Positions 1 to 6,984 of a stretch of 10,189 nt of DNA are shown here, piece after piece. A program made the position numbers and the translations under genes. The notes beneath the pieces are model-generated. The model saw only the letters and a list, made by a program, of their open reading frames with translations, had not been told where the DNA came from and did not search any database. Source of the stretch: Chloroflexota bacterium (GTDB lineage Bacteria > Chloroflexota > Dormibacteria > Dormibacterales > Dormibacteraceae); assembly GCA_005880345.1 (NCBI GenBank), contig VBGE01000205.1, positions 1 to 10,189 of the forward strand, in the 5' to 3' direction. The first letter of the stretch is position 1; each line of letters opens with the position of its first letter.

Positions 1-755
1 AAGGTCTGCACGACGAAGAGCGAGCCGAGCAGCGCGCCGAGCTCGACGAACGGCCGTACCAGCGGCAACGTGATGCGCCGAAAAGCCTGGAGCGCGTTGG
101 CTCCGTCGACCTTGGCCGCCTCGAGAACCTCGGGGTTCTGCGACTGGAGGCCCGCCAGGATGATGAGCATCATGAACGGCGTCCAGCGCCACACCTCGAC
201 CGTGACCACGGTCACCATCGGAAAGCGTCCGATCCAGTCGACGCGTCCAAGACCAAACGGTGCAAGGACATAGGGGATCAGCCCGAAGATCGGGTTGAGC
301 AGCGTGTCCTTCCAGACGAGTGCGGCGGCCGTCGGCATGATCAGGAAGGGCGCGATCATCAGCGTTCGCATGATGCCCCTGCCGATGACGTCGGAGTTCA
401 GGAGCATCGCGATCCCCATGCCGATGATCACCGACAGCGCGATGACGAAAACGGTCAGGATCACTGTGTTCAAGACCGCCACGCGGAGGCTTTCGTTGGT
501 CAGGATGCCCGCGTAGTTGTCCAGCCCCGCGAACTTGAAGCTACCCGGCTTGAGCAGGTTCCACGAGAAGAAGCTGTAGTAGATCGTCAGCGCGAATGGA
601 ATCTGCGTGACGAGAAAGACGTAGACGAACGCGGGCAGCAGCGGCAGCCGCCGCGCCCACGCCTCCCGCCCGGATACGGGGGCGGCGGGCACGGCCCGCG
701 CGCCTCCGCGACCGGCGACGAAATTGAGGATGGACAGTCGCTTGACGATCTTCAC
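1..755 (-). CDS. MalF-type sugar ABC permease, partial (C-terminus off the left edge)
   Basis: Inner-membrane permease subunit of a carbohydrate ABC importer (CUT1 / MalF-UgpA type), taking substrate from the binding protein encoded just upstream. About 251 residues are visible. They start with a short basic N-terminus and a hydrophobic segment (LLPAFVYVFLVTQIPF), then the characteristic YYSFFSWNLL stretch, several further membrane helices, and the EAA loop that contacts the ATPase (EVLEAAKVDGANALQ, then LPLVRP). The GTG at 755 is the only plausible start: an in-frame TAG lies five codons upstream (770-768) and no ATG occurs until well inside the first half of the protein. No good Shine-Dalgarno is visible, so translation may be coupled to the binding-protein gene, whose stop is 25 bp upstream. 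The partner MalG-type permease is expected beyond the left edge. The substrate cannot be read from this subunit; context suggests a polyol. Confidence 0.92.
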   Translation of the reverse strand, partial: MKIVKRLSILNFVAGRGGARAVPAAPVSGREAWARRLPLLPAFVYVFLVTQIPFALTIYYSFFSWNLLKPGSFKFAGLDNYAGILTNESLRVAVLNTVILTVFVIALSVIIGMGIAMLLNSDVIGRGIMRTLMIAPFLIMPTAAALVWKDTLLNPIFGLIPYVLAPFGLGRVDWIGRFPMVTVVTVEVWRWTPFMMLIILAGLQSQNPEVLEAAKVDGANALQAFRRITLPLVRPFVELGALLGSLFVVQT

Positions 756-780
756 TTTTGGCCCAGCCTAGGCGGGCGCG

Positions 781-2014
781 CTAATGCTGGTAGACCTTGC
801 CGACCGCCGCGGCGAGCGTGTTCGCCTTCTGCAGGGCCGCGTCGACGGATTCCGTGCCGGCGATGACCTTGGCGAACTCCTGGGACACCTGGTCCCCTAG
901 CTGCTGGAACTCATCGACGTCAACGTACTGGACGCCGATGTATGGAACCGGGTCCACGGTGGGGTGGGTCACGTCGGCGTGCGCGATCGAGTCCAGCGTC
1001 ACCTGCGCGAACCCGCCGGCCGCCTGCTGGTATTCAGGCAGCGAGTAGGTCGAGGTGCGGGTTCCCGGCGGCACGTGCGACCAGCCGAGCTTGGTCCCGA
1101 CGAGCTTGATGTAATCCTTGGAGGTGGCCCAGTCCGCGAACGCCCAGGCTGCGTCCTTCTTCTTGCTGGTGGACGGCATGGCCAGCGACCACGCCCACAG
1201 CCAGCCCGACCAGTCCTTGACCTTGGTCGGCGCGTAGGCGTAAGCCGAGTTCTTGGCCGCGTCGCCGGTGAAGTTGCTCGCGCCGACGGTCGCGTCGTAC
1301 CACATGGCGACCTTGCTGCTGTTGTATGCGTTGAGGCAACCAGCGACCGCCGTACGTGTTGACGACCGTGTCGAGCGGAGCGAGCTGCTCGCCCCAACCG
1401 GGGAGCCCGCGCAGGCAGATCCCGCTTGTGTTCCCGCTCTTGACCTTGTTGGCGATGGTCGCCACCTGGTCCCAGGTCGGGTGGTCGGGCATGGTCAGAC
1501 CGGCCGCCTGCAGCATGTCCTTGCGGTACATGAGCATCGACGACTCGCCATAGAACGGCACCGCGTAGAGGTTGCCGGAGACGCTGAGCGCGGTCTTGAT
1601 GCCGGGGATCAGGTCATCCGGGGCATAGTTCGAGTCCTTGGCGATGTACGGGTTCAAGTTCTCGATCCACGGCGTCGGCGCCTTCTTGGCCCACAACGGA
1701 ACCTCGTAGGTGCCGATGGTGAACAGGTCGAACCGGCCGCTGTTGGCCGCCACGTCCTGCGTGACCTGCTGCCTCAGCTGGTCTTCAGGCAGAGTGACAA
1801 TGTTGACCTTGATATCCGAATGAGCGCTCGTGAAGTTGGAGAGGAGCGCCTTCAGGTCGGCCATCTGCGGGTTGTCGACCGCGGCCACTGTGATCGTGGT
1901 CGTGCCGCCGCCACCTCCGCCCGCGCCCGAACATGCGCCGCCGACCACTGCGACCAAGCCCAGGATCGCAGCCATGAACAACCTGCCCGGTGATCCGACT
2001 TTCCTGTCCCTCAT
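781..2014 (-). pseudogene. Polyol-type ABC substrate-binding lipoprotein (SmoE-like), disrupted by internal loss and frameshift
   Basis: Extracellular solute-binding protein, family 1, resembling sorbitol/mannitol-type (SmoE) proteins. Translation from ATG 2014 gives a basic N-terminus, a hydrophobic segment and a cysteine at residue 28 (VVGGAC) followed by a poly-Gly linker, typical of a lipoprotein although Gly at -3 is a weak lipobox. Family stretches follow in order: FTIGTYEVP, LYAVPFYGESS, ICLRGLPGWGEQ and NTYGGRW, reached near residue 225. Reading then jumps frame at about 1336-1340 to LNAYNSSKVAMWYDATV, LWAWSLAMPS, GWSHVPPGTRTSTY and DPVPYIGVQYV, about 184 residues to the TAG at 783-781. 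Relatives carry roughly 40 more residues between GGRW and the segment before MWYDATV, so this is a deletion out of frame, not a one-base slip. ATG 2014 is preferred over ATG 2029 because GAGGTGG (2027-2021) sits 6 nt upstream of it. It is either a true pseudogene or an assembly error. Confidence 0.88.
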
Positions 2015-2020
2015 GCAGAG

Positions 2021-2027
2021 CCACCTC
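2021..2027 (-). promoter_or_regulatory. Ribosome binding site that decides the start of binding protein 1
   Basis: GAGGTGG on the minus strand, 6 nt before ATG 2014. It overlaps the alternative upstream ATG at 2029, which therefore has no room for its own site, so 2014 is the better start. Confidence 0.7.
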
Positions 2028-2065
2028 ATCTTTCATCAGGCGATTTGCGCACGCCCAGCCAGTCG

Positions 2066-2095
2066 TGACAACGTTGTCAAAAGACAACGTTGTCT
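2066..2095. promoter_or_regulatory. Tandem perfect palindromic operators, probably for the LacI-family regulator
   Basis: Two copies of the 12-bp palindrome GACAACGTTGTC lie at 2067-2078 and 2083-2094. Each extends to a perfect 14-bp palindrome (TGACAACGTTGTCA at 2066-2079; AGACAACGTTGTCT at 2082-2095). The centres are 16 bp apart, so two dimers could bind side by side about one and a half helical turns apart. The central AACGTT is typical of LacI-family operators, and the sites sit in the gap between the binding-protein gene and the lacI-like gene, so one regulator could control both arms. The palindromes are seen directly; assignment to this LacI protein is inferred from position and class. 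Confidence 0.85.
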
Positions 2096-2103
2096 GATAT
2101 AAC
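2074..2103 (+). promoter_or_regulatory. Candidate promoter for the lacI-kinase arm
   Basis: TTGTCA (2074-2079) and TATAAC (2098-2103) are separated by 18 bp, each matching the sigma-70-type consensus at five of six positions. The -35 element lies inside operator 1, and the spacer contains operator 2, so repressor binding would block it. This would make the regulator autoregulated. Confidence 0.5.
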
Positions 2104-2124
2104 ACAATTCGGTTTAGACTGCAA
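2096..2124 (-). promoter_or_regulatory. Candidate promoter for the binding protein 1 / permease arm
   Basis: On the minus strand TTATAT (2102-2097) or the overlapping TATATC (2101-2096) could serve as -10, with a weak TTGCAG -35 at 2124-2119 (spacer 16-17). Transcription would start near 2089, inside operator 2 and just before operator 1, a normal place for repression. The -35 is poor, so this is tentative. Confidence 0.35.
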
Positions 2125-2148
2125 CGTCAGAGTTGGTCTCGGCCCTTT

Positions 2149-2182
2149 GGTGGAGTTCAGGCTGATGCCGATAGACATACGT
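2149..2182 (+). pseudogene. Orphaned translation start of the lacI-like gene
   Basis: GGTGGAG (2149-2155) lies 9 nt before ATG 2165, which opens M-P-I-D-I-R, a normal-looking first strand of a LacI HTH, then stops at TGA 2183-2185. The sensor core continues in a different frame. This looks like the true 5' end of the regulator gene, separated from its body by a small loss of sequence. Confidence 0.5.
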
Positions 2183-3117
2183 TGACATCCGCACGGAGGG
2201 GCACCTCCAGGGCGACCATGCGAGAGGCCGCGTCCGAGCGACTCGACTACCGGCACAACATGACCGCGAGCAGCCTCCGTCGCTCGGACGGACGCAGCGC
2301 CACCATCGGCGTCGTCCTCGAGGACGTGGCCAACCCCTTTTCGTCGGCACTGCATCGGGCGGTCGAGGACATCGCGGTCACGCGTGGCGTGCTCGTGCTC
2401 GCCGGCAGCTCCGATGAAGATGAGGAGCGCGAGCGGCGGCTCGTCTCGGCGTTCGCTTCCCGCCGGGTCGACGGACTGATCCTCCAGCCGTCGAGCCACG
2501 ACCAGAGCTACCTGCTCACGGAACGCAGGGCGGGGACCGTCATCGTCTTTGTCGACCGCCCACCCGCTTTCATCGATGCCGACGCGGTGCTGACCGACAA
2601 CGCGGCGGGTGTGAGGCGCGGGATCCGCCACCTTGTCGAGCGCGGACACCGGCGCATCGGATACCTCGGCGACCTCCACACCATCGCGACTGCGGCCGAA
2701 CGTCACCGCGGCTATGTAGAAGAGCTCGGCGCCCGCGGCATCCAGGTCGACGAGAAGCTGGTTCGCCTGGACGTGCGCGGCATCGAGCGAGCGGAGGCAG
2801 CGGTCGAGGAGATCCTCGGCCTCAGCCCGCCCCCCACCGCGTTCTTCACCGGCCAGAACCTGATCACGATTGGCGCGTTCCGCGCGCTTCGCCGCCGCGG
2901 CCTGCACAACCGCATCGCGCTGATCGGCTTCGACGACATCCTGCTGGCCGACCTGCTCGAGCCGGGTATCACCGTGATCGCGCAGGACCCCGCCGAGATC
3001 GGTCGGGTCGCCGCCGAAGTCCTGTTCCGCCGGCTCGACGGAGACCGCTCGCCGACGCAGCAGCACATCGTGCTGACCCGGATGATCACGCGCGGGTCCG
3101 GCGAGATCGTCCCGTGA
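2182..3117 (+). CDS. LacI-family transcriptional regulator with an intact sensor core but damaged DNA-binding domain
   Basis: Sugar-responsive repressor of the LacI/GalR family. The effector-binding core is complete: it starts near residue 40 from TTG 2182 (TIGVVLEDVANPFSSALH), continues through GSSDEDEERERRLVSAF, RRVDGLILQPSS and HLVERGHRRIGYLG, and ends with ALIGFDDILLADLLEPGIT and QDPAEIGRVAAEVL. The hinge (LDYRHNMTASSLRR) is present. The helix-turn-helix expected before it, about 45 residues, is not readable: only a fragment like RRGTSRAT precedes REAASERLDYRHN. A much better start, ATG 2165 behind GGTGGAG (2149-2155), reads M-P-I-D-I-R and then hits TGA at 2183 in another frame. The natural start was probably 2165, with part of the HTH lost between about 2183 and 2220. 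The TTG start given here is only the first in-frame option. As written, the protein could not bind the operators at 2066-2095. It overlaps the kinase start by 4 nt (GTGA). Confidence 0.85.
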   Translation: MTSARRGTSRATMREAASERLDYRHNMTASSLRRSDGRSATIGVVLEDVANPFSSALHRAVEDIAVTRGVLVLAGSSDEDEERERRLVSAFASRRVDGLILQPSSHDQSYLLTERRAGTVIVFVDRPPAFIDADAVLTDNAAGVRRGIRHLVERGHRRIGYLGDLHTIATAAERHRGYVEELGARGIQVDEKLVRLDVRGIERAEAAVEEILGLSPPPTAFFTGQNLITIGAFRALRRRGLHNRIALIGFDDILLADLLEPGITVIAQDPAEIGRVAAEVLFRRLDGDRSPTQQHIVLTRMITRGSGEIVP

Positions 3118-4040
3118 TCGTTGTCTGCGGCGAGGCCCTGATCGACATGATCCAGAACGGCGACGGCACGCAGCGGGCCACCCCGGGAGGAGGGCCGTTC
3201 AACACGGCACGGGCGCTGGCGCGGCTCGGCGTGCCGACCGCCTTCCTCGGGCGTCTGTCAGACGATCAGTTCGGCCGGGAGCTCGCCGAGCTCCTAGTCG
3301 CGGACGGCGTGAGCCTCGCCCTCGCCAGCGTAGGTCCCGAGAAGACGACGATCGCCCTGGCCGACGTCGACAGCGAAGGTTTCGCCGAGTACCAGTTCCT
3401 CGTCCAGGGCACCTCGGCCCCGAACCTCACTGCCGACTCGTTGCCCGACCACCTGGACCCCGCCGTCAACGCCATCCACCTCGGCACGCTCGGCCTCGTC
3501 CTCGAGCCGATGTCGGACACACTGATGGGCCTGGTCGACCGCGAGCGCGACGGCCGTCTGGTCATGGTCGACCCCAACATCCGGGTCGGGCTCGTGCCCG
3601 ACGCCGAGTACCGCGAGCGACTGGGCCATGTCATCTCGTGCAGCTCGATCGTCAAGGCGAGCGACTCAGACCTCGAATGGCTGTACCCCGACAGGCCATA
3701 TCAGGTGGCCGCCGAGGACCTGGTGGGCCAGGGCATCGCGCTTGCCATCGTCACGCTCGGGGCGCAGGGCGCATTCGCCGCGCATCACGACATCAGGGTC
3801 TCGGTCGAGGCGCCGCGGATCGATGTGGTGGACACGATCGGCGCCGGCGACGCTTTTGGCGCCGCGCTGCTGGCGTGGCTCCACGATCACCAGGCGATTC
3901 GGCCCGACGTCAGGCTCGATCGGGACGAGCTCGAGGCGGCTTTGCGCTACGCGTGCCTGGCCGCAGCCATCACCTGCTCGCGGGCGGGCGCCGACCCGCC
4001 GTGGAAGCGGGAGCTCGACGCCGCACTCGCGGCCGGCTGA
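3114..4040 (+). CDS. PfkB-family sugar kinase (probable fructokinase)
   Basis: ATP-dependent cytosolic carbohydrate kinase of the ribokinase/PfkB family, 308 residues, the usual length. The N-terminal signature GGGPFNTARALARLG (residues 25-39, Asn30) binds sugar. The C-terminal signature DTIGAGDAF (residues 240-248) supplies the anion hole and the catalytic base Asp246. VDPNIR and IVKASDSDLEWLYP are further family landmarks and match fructokinases best by eye. The GTG start at 3114 overlaps the LacI stop (GTGA), so the two are co-transcribed and probably translationally coupled. Beside a polyol-type importer the likely job is phosphorylating fructose or a similar ketose made by a dehydrogenase not present here; 2-keto-3-deoxygluconate or another sugar cannot be excluded. 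The gene shows no lesion. Its stop lies 3 bp from the convergent GH42 stop, leaving no intergenic terminator. Confidence 0.9.
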   Translation: MIVVCGEALIDMIQNGDGTQRATPGGGPFNTARALARLGVPTAFLGRLSDDQFGRELAELLVADGVSLALASVGPEKTTIALADVDSEGFAEYQFLVQGTSAPNLTADSLPDHLDPAVNAIHLGTLGLVLEPMSDTLMGLVDRERDGRLVMVDPNIRVGLVPDAEYRERLGHVISCSSIVKASDSDLEWLYPDRPYQVAAEDLVGQGIALAIVTLGAQGAFAAHHDIRVSVEAPRIDVVDTIGAGDAFGAALLAWLHDHQAIRPDVRLDRDELEAALRYACLAAAITCSRAGADPPWKRELDAALAAG

Positions 4041-4043
4041 CCG

Positions 4044-5945
4044 CTACCAGCCTTCTCGGATCACCGCCACGCCGCGCGGCGGCAGGTGCATCAGCCCGGG
4101 GTGAACCTGAGCGCCGTCGACCAGGTTCACCCCGGCCTCCTGGATCGGGACATCGACTCCGGCGTCGCGGTGGTTGAGCAGGAAGAGGAACGACTTGCGC
4201 GCCGCTCCTCGGCGCACCGCCTCGACCCCCGCCGGGACCTCGGCGACCGGCACGACCCCTGCACCGGCGACTGCGGCCTGCAGCAGGCGGGCCGTCGCGC
4301 TCGCATCGGGCTGCGTGCCGAGGTAGTAAGCCGTGCCGCGGCCGAAGGAATGGCTCGTGATCAAAGGGCGGCCAATCGAGGTGGCCAGCGCGCCGGCGCC
4401 GGCCAGATGGATCTCGTCCATCCAGATGGCGCCTCGTCCCTGCTTGCCGTCGGCGAAGTCGAGGCCCACCTCCTCCCCATCGGCCAGCGGGTGGAAATCG
4501 ACGACGTCGAGCCCGAGCATCTCGCGGAACGGGGCCGGATAGCCGCCCAGCCGGATGTGGTCGGAGGGGTCGACGATGCCGCTGAAGAACGACATGACGA
4601 GCGCGCCGCCGTTTTGCACAAAGCGGACCAGCCCCGCCGCGGCCTCGTCGGCGACCAGGTACAGGCTGGGCGCGACCACCAGCCGGTATTGCGAGAGGTC
4701 GTCGCCAGGGTGGGCGAAGTCCACAGCGACGTTGGCCTCGAACAGCGGCCGGTAGAGAGCTTCCACCTGCTCGATCTGGCGCACGCGGCTGGAGGGTTTG
4801 GACGGCAGCTCGAGCGCCCACCACGACTCCCAGTCGAAGAGGATCGCGACCGAGGCCGTACTTTGCGCGCCCGCCACCGGCTCGAGGTTGCCCAGCTCGC
4901 GACCGAGTCGCACGACGTCGTGCCACACGGTCGATTGCTCGACCGGTCCATGCGGAACCATCGCGCTGTGGAACTTCTCGGCCCCGGCGCGCGACTGCCG
5001 CCATTGAAAGAACATGACGCCGTCCGCGCCATGCGCCACAGCCTGGAAGCTCCACAGCCGCATCTGGCCCGGCGCCTTCGGCACGTTGACGTCGCGCCAG
5101 TTGACGCGGCTCGAAGTCTGCTCCATGAGGATCCACGGTCGGCCGTGACCGAGCGAGCGCATGAGGTCGCCCGCCATCGCCGCGCGCATGGCGGACGCCG
5201 GATCCGACGGGTCGGGATAGGAATCGAGGCTGACCAGGTCCTCGTGCGACGCCCACTTCCAGTAGTCGAGCGGCTTGAAACCGACCATGAAGTTGGTGGT
5301 GACGGGCACGTTCGGGGTGGCCTTCTTCAGGACCTCGTGCTCGGCGTCGTAGCACTCGAGCAGCGCGTCGGAGGAGAAACGGAGGAAGTCCAGCTGCTGG
5401 CTGGGATTGGGCCAGGTGGGCGTGCGCCGCGGCGGCACGATCTCGTCCCACGAGCCGTATCGCTGGGACCAGAAGTCGGTGCCCCAGGCTTCGTTCAGCT
5501 TCTCGATCGACCCGTAGCGCGCCTGCAGCCATTCGCGGAAGGCGGCGGCCGAGACGTCGCAGTAGCACGCAGGGACATGGCAGCCGTATTCGTTGCCGAC
5601 GTGCCACATGACGAGCGAGGGGTGCTTCGCGTAGTGGTCTGCCATCGCCTCGACCAGCCGCCGCGCCGCCGAGCGATAGATCGGGCTGCTGGGGCAGTAA
5701 TGCTGTCGTGCGCCGGGCCACAGCCGCACCCCGTCGGCCAGCACGGGCAGCATCTCGGGATGTTGGTGCGACAGCCAGGGTGGAGGTGACGCGGTGGCGG
5801 TGGCGAGGTCGACCTGGATGCCGCCTTCGTGCAGCAGGTCGAGGACGCGGTCGAGCCACGCGAAATCGAACCTGCCTTCTTCCGGCTCGAGGCGCGACCA
5901 CGAGAAGATGCCGACCGACACCAGGTTGACGCCCGCTTCCCGCAT
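4044..5945 (-). CDS. GH42 beta-galactosidase, conserved N-terminus encoded upstream of the first start codon
   Basis: Glycoside hydrolase family 42 retaining beta-galactosidase, probably cytosolic (no signal peptide), cleaving imported beta-galactosides. Numbered from ATG 5945: the TIM barrel begins at once (GVNLVSVGIFSWSRLEP), the acid/base is Glu119 (WHVGNEYG) and the nucleophile Glu275 (ILMEQTSSRVNW). Cys84 (HYCPSSP), Cys122, Cys127 and Cys129 (CHVPACYC) match the structural zinc site of the family. Trimerisation and beta-rich C-terminal domains follow to LPPRGVAVIREGW. Total length is 633 residues, or about 661 with 28 clearly homologous residues encoded upstream to 6029, including HIYYGGDYNPDQWPEEVW. 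That upstream stretch is open back to a TGA at 6053-6051 but contains no ATG, GTG or TTG, so the real start is missing, non-standard (for example ACG or ATC), or lost by deletion. It follows the MalG-type permease directly, with no gap. Confidence 0.93.
   Translation of the reverse strand: MREAGVNLVSVGIFSWSRLEPEEGRFDFAWLDRVLDLLHEGGIQVDLATATASPPPWLSHQHPEMLPVLADGVRLWPGARQHYCPSSPIYRSAARRLVEAMADHYAKHPSLVMWHVGNEYGCHVPACYCDVSAAAFREWLQARYGSIEKLNEAWGTDFWSQRYGSWDEIVPPRRTPTWPNPSQQLDFLRFSSDALLECYDAEHEVLKKATPNVPVTTNFMVGFKPLDYWKWASHEDLVSLDSYPDPSDPASAMRAAMAGDLMRSLGHGRPWILMEQTSSRVNWRDVNVPKAPGQMRLWSFQAVAHGADGVMFFQWRQSRAGAEKFHSAMVPHGPVEQSTVWHDVVRLGRELGNLEPVAGAQSTASVAILFDWESWWALELPSKPSSRVRQIEQVEALYRPLFEANVAVDFAHPGDDLSQYRLVVAPSLYLVADEAAAGLVRFVQNGGALVMSFFSGIVDPSDHIRLGGYPAPFREMLGLDVVDFHPLADGEEVGLDFADGKQGRGAIWMDEIHLAGAGALATSIGRPLITSHSFGRGTAYYLGTQPDASATARLLQAAVAGAGVVPVAEVPAGVEAVRRGAARKSFLFLLNHRDAGVDVPIQEAGVNLVDGAQVHPGLMHLPPRGVAVIREGW
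4096..4135. repeat. Perfect 14-bp inverted repeat (hairpin) inside the 3' end of the GH42 gene
   Basis: CCGGGGTGAACCTG (4096-4109) is matched exactly by CAGGTTCACCCCGG (4122-4135), with a 12-nt loop. It sits about 55 bp beyond the stop of the plus-strand kinase and about 50 bp before the GH42 stop. With only 3 bp between the convergent genes, it is a candidate transcription-stopping structure acting from within coding sequence, mainly on the kinase transcript. No T-run follows on either strand, so an intrinsic terminator of the usual kind is not shown. Confidence 0.6.
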
Positions 5946-6027
5946 GAGCCGGACGTCCTCGGGCCAGACCTCTTCGGGCCACTGGTCGGGGTTGTAGTCG
6001 CCGCCGTAGTAGATGTGCGGCGTCGAA

Positions 6028-6984
6028 TCAGCCTTTGGTCGAGCCGAGCGTCAGGCCGGCGATGAACTGCTTCTGCAGAAAGACGTAGACCAGAATGGGC
6101 GGAACCGCGGCCAGCAGCGCGCCCGCCGCGATGAGGTTGTTGTTGGAGAAGAACTCGCCCTGCAGGTTGTTCAAGGCGCTCGTGATCGGGCGCTTGTCCC
6201 CTGTCTTGAGCAGGATCAGGGCCCAGAAGAAGTCGTTGTAGATGAACGTGAACAGCAGCGTCGCCATCGCGGCCAGCGCAGGGCGGCACAGCGGCAGCAC
6301 GATGTTCCACCAGATCCGCAGCACGTGCGCGCCGTCGACGATCGCGGACTCTGTGATCTCCTTGGAGATCGTCTTCATGTAGTTGCTCAGAACGAACGTG
6401 GCGAAGCCGGTCTGGAAGACGACGTGAATGAGCATGATCCCGATGTACTGGTCGTACAGCAGGTTGTTGTCGCTGAAGATCGGGAAAGAGAAGCGGCCGA
6501 TGTCGATCGAGCTGAGCATCGGGATCGGAGTGCTGAGGTAGATGTGATAGAGCGGGACGATGATGACCTGCGGCGGCAGCAGGTTGCCCGCGGTGAAGAT
6601 CATCAGCACGGTCAGGTTGAACCGCCACGTGAACTGCGTGCACGCGAAAGCGACCATCGAGGACAGCAGCAGGATCAGGATCACCGACGGGACGACGATG
6701 ACCAGGGTGTTGGCGTAGAAGTACGGCAGGTCGGCCTCTGTCCAGAACGTTCGGAAGTTGTCCAGGCTGAGGCCGCCGGCAGGCAGCGAGACGTAACCAT
6801 TGGTCACCGTGTCGCTGATCGGGCGCAGAGACGAGTAAACCGCCCAGAACAGTGGGAACGCCCACAGCACAGTCATGGCGATGAGGAACGCATGGAGGAT
6901 CACGCGCCCCGGCCGGAATTGCCGCCCGATGACGACGGACTCTGAAGGCACCGTCCTCTGGGCGACCACAGTGCTTGCGCTCAT
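6028..6984 (-). CDS. MalG-type sugar ABC permease
   Basis: Second inner-membrane permease of the locus-B carbohydrate importer (CUT1, MalG type), about 318 residues and apparently intact. A 25-residue cytoplasmic lead precedes the first helix (VILHAFLIAMTVLWAFPLFWAVYSSL). Six membrane segments are recognisable. The EAA loop reads EITESAIVDGAHVLRIWWNIVLPL, and the usual MalG ending FIAGLTLGSTKG precedes the TGA at 6030-6028. The ATG at 6984 overlaps the TGA of the upstream permease (ATGA), indicating translational coupling. The insertion between helices 3 and 4 (PIPMLSSIDIGRFSFPIFSDNNLLYD) is longer than in typical MalG proteins. The GH42 frame begins immediately after its stop. Confidence 0.93.
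   Translation of the reverse strand: MSASTVVAQRTVPSESVVIGRQFRPGRVILHAFLIAMTVLWAFPLFWAVYSSLRPISDTVTNGYVSLPAGGLSLDNFRTFWTEADLPYFYANTLVIVVPSVILILLLSSMVAFACTQFTWRFNLTVLMIFTAGNLLPPQVIIVPLYHIYLSTPIPMLSSIDIGRFSFPIFSDNNLLYDQYIGIMLIHVVFQTGFATFVLSNYMKTISKEITESAIVDGAHVLRIWWNIVLPLCRPALAAMATLLFTFIYNDFFWALILLKTGDKRPITSALNNLQGEFFSNNNLIAAGALLAAVPPILVYVFLQKQFIAGLTLGSTKG

Noticed and set aside
2012..2029. ATG 2029 as the start of binding protein 1
   Set aside because: It overlaps the GAGGTGG ribosome site that serves ATG 2014 and has none of its own.
2077..3066. A 329-codon minus-strand frame opposite the lacI-like gene
   Set aside because: The plus strand encodes a clear LacI core; the antisense product has no motifs and would also run through the operators.
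4086..5789. A 567-codon open frame on the plus strand opposite the GH42 gene
   Set aside because: It is an antisense shadow of a GC-rich gene. The translation is rich in Arg, Gly, Asp and His with no recognisable domain, while the minus strand has every GH42 landmark.
3970..5982. A 670-codon minus-strand frame overlapping GH42
   Set aside because: It is another frame of the same strand, with low-complexity Arg/Ala/Gly composition and no family motifs.
6028..6060. Programmed +1 frameshift fusing MalG to GH42
   Set aside because: The geometry allows it (GGC TGA T), but there is no RF2-like slippery context, and fusing a permease to a cytosolic GH42 has no known precedent. A lost start codon is simpler.
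6013..6945. A 310-codon plus-strand frame opposite the MalG gene
   Set aside because: It is mostly Arg, Glu, Asp and Gln from reversed hydrophobic codons, the usual antisense shadow of a membrane protein.
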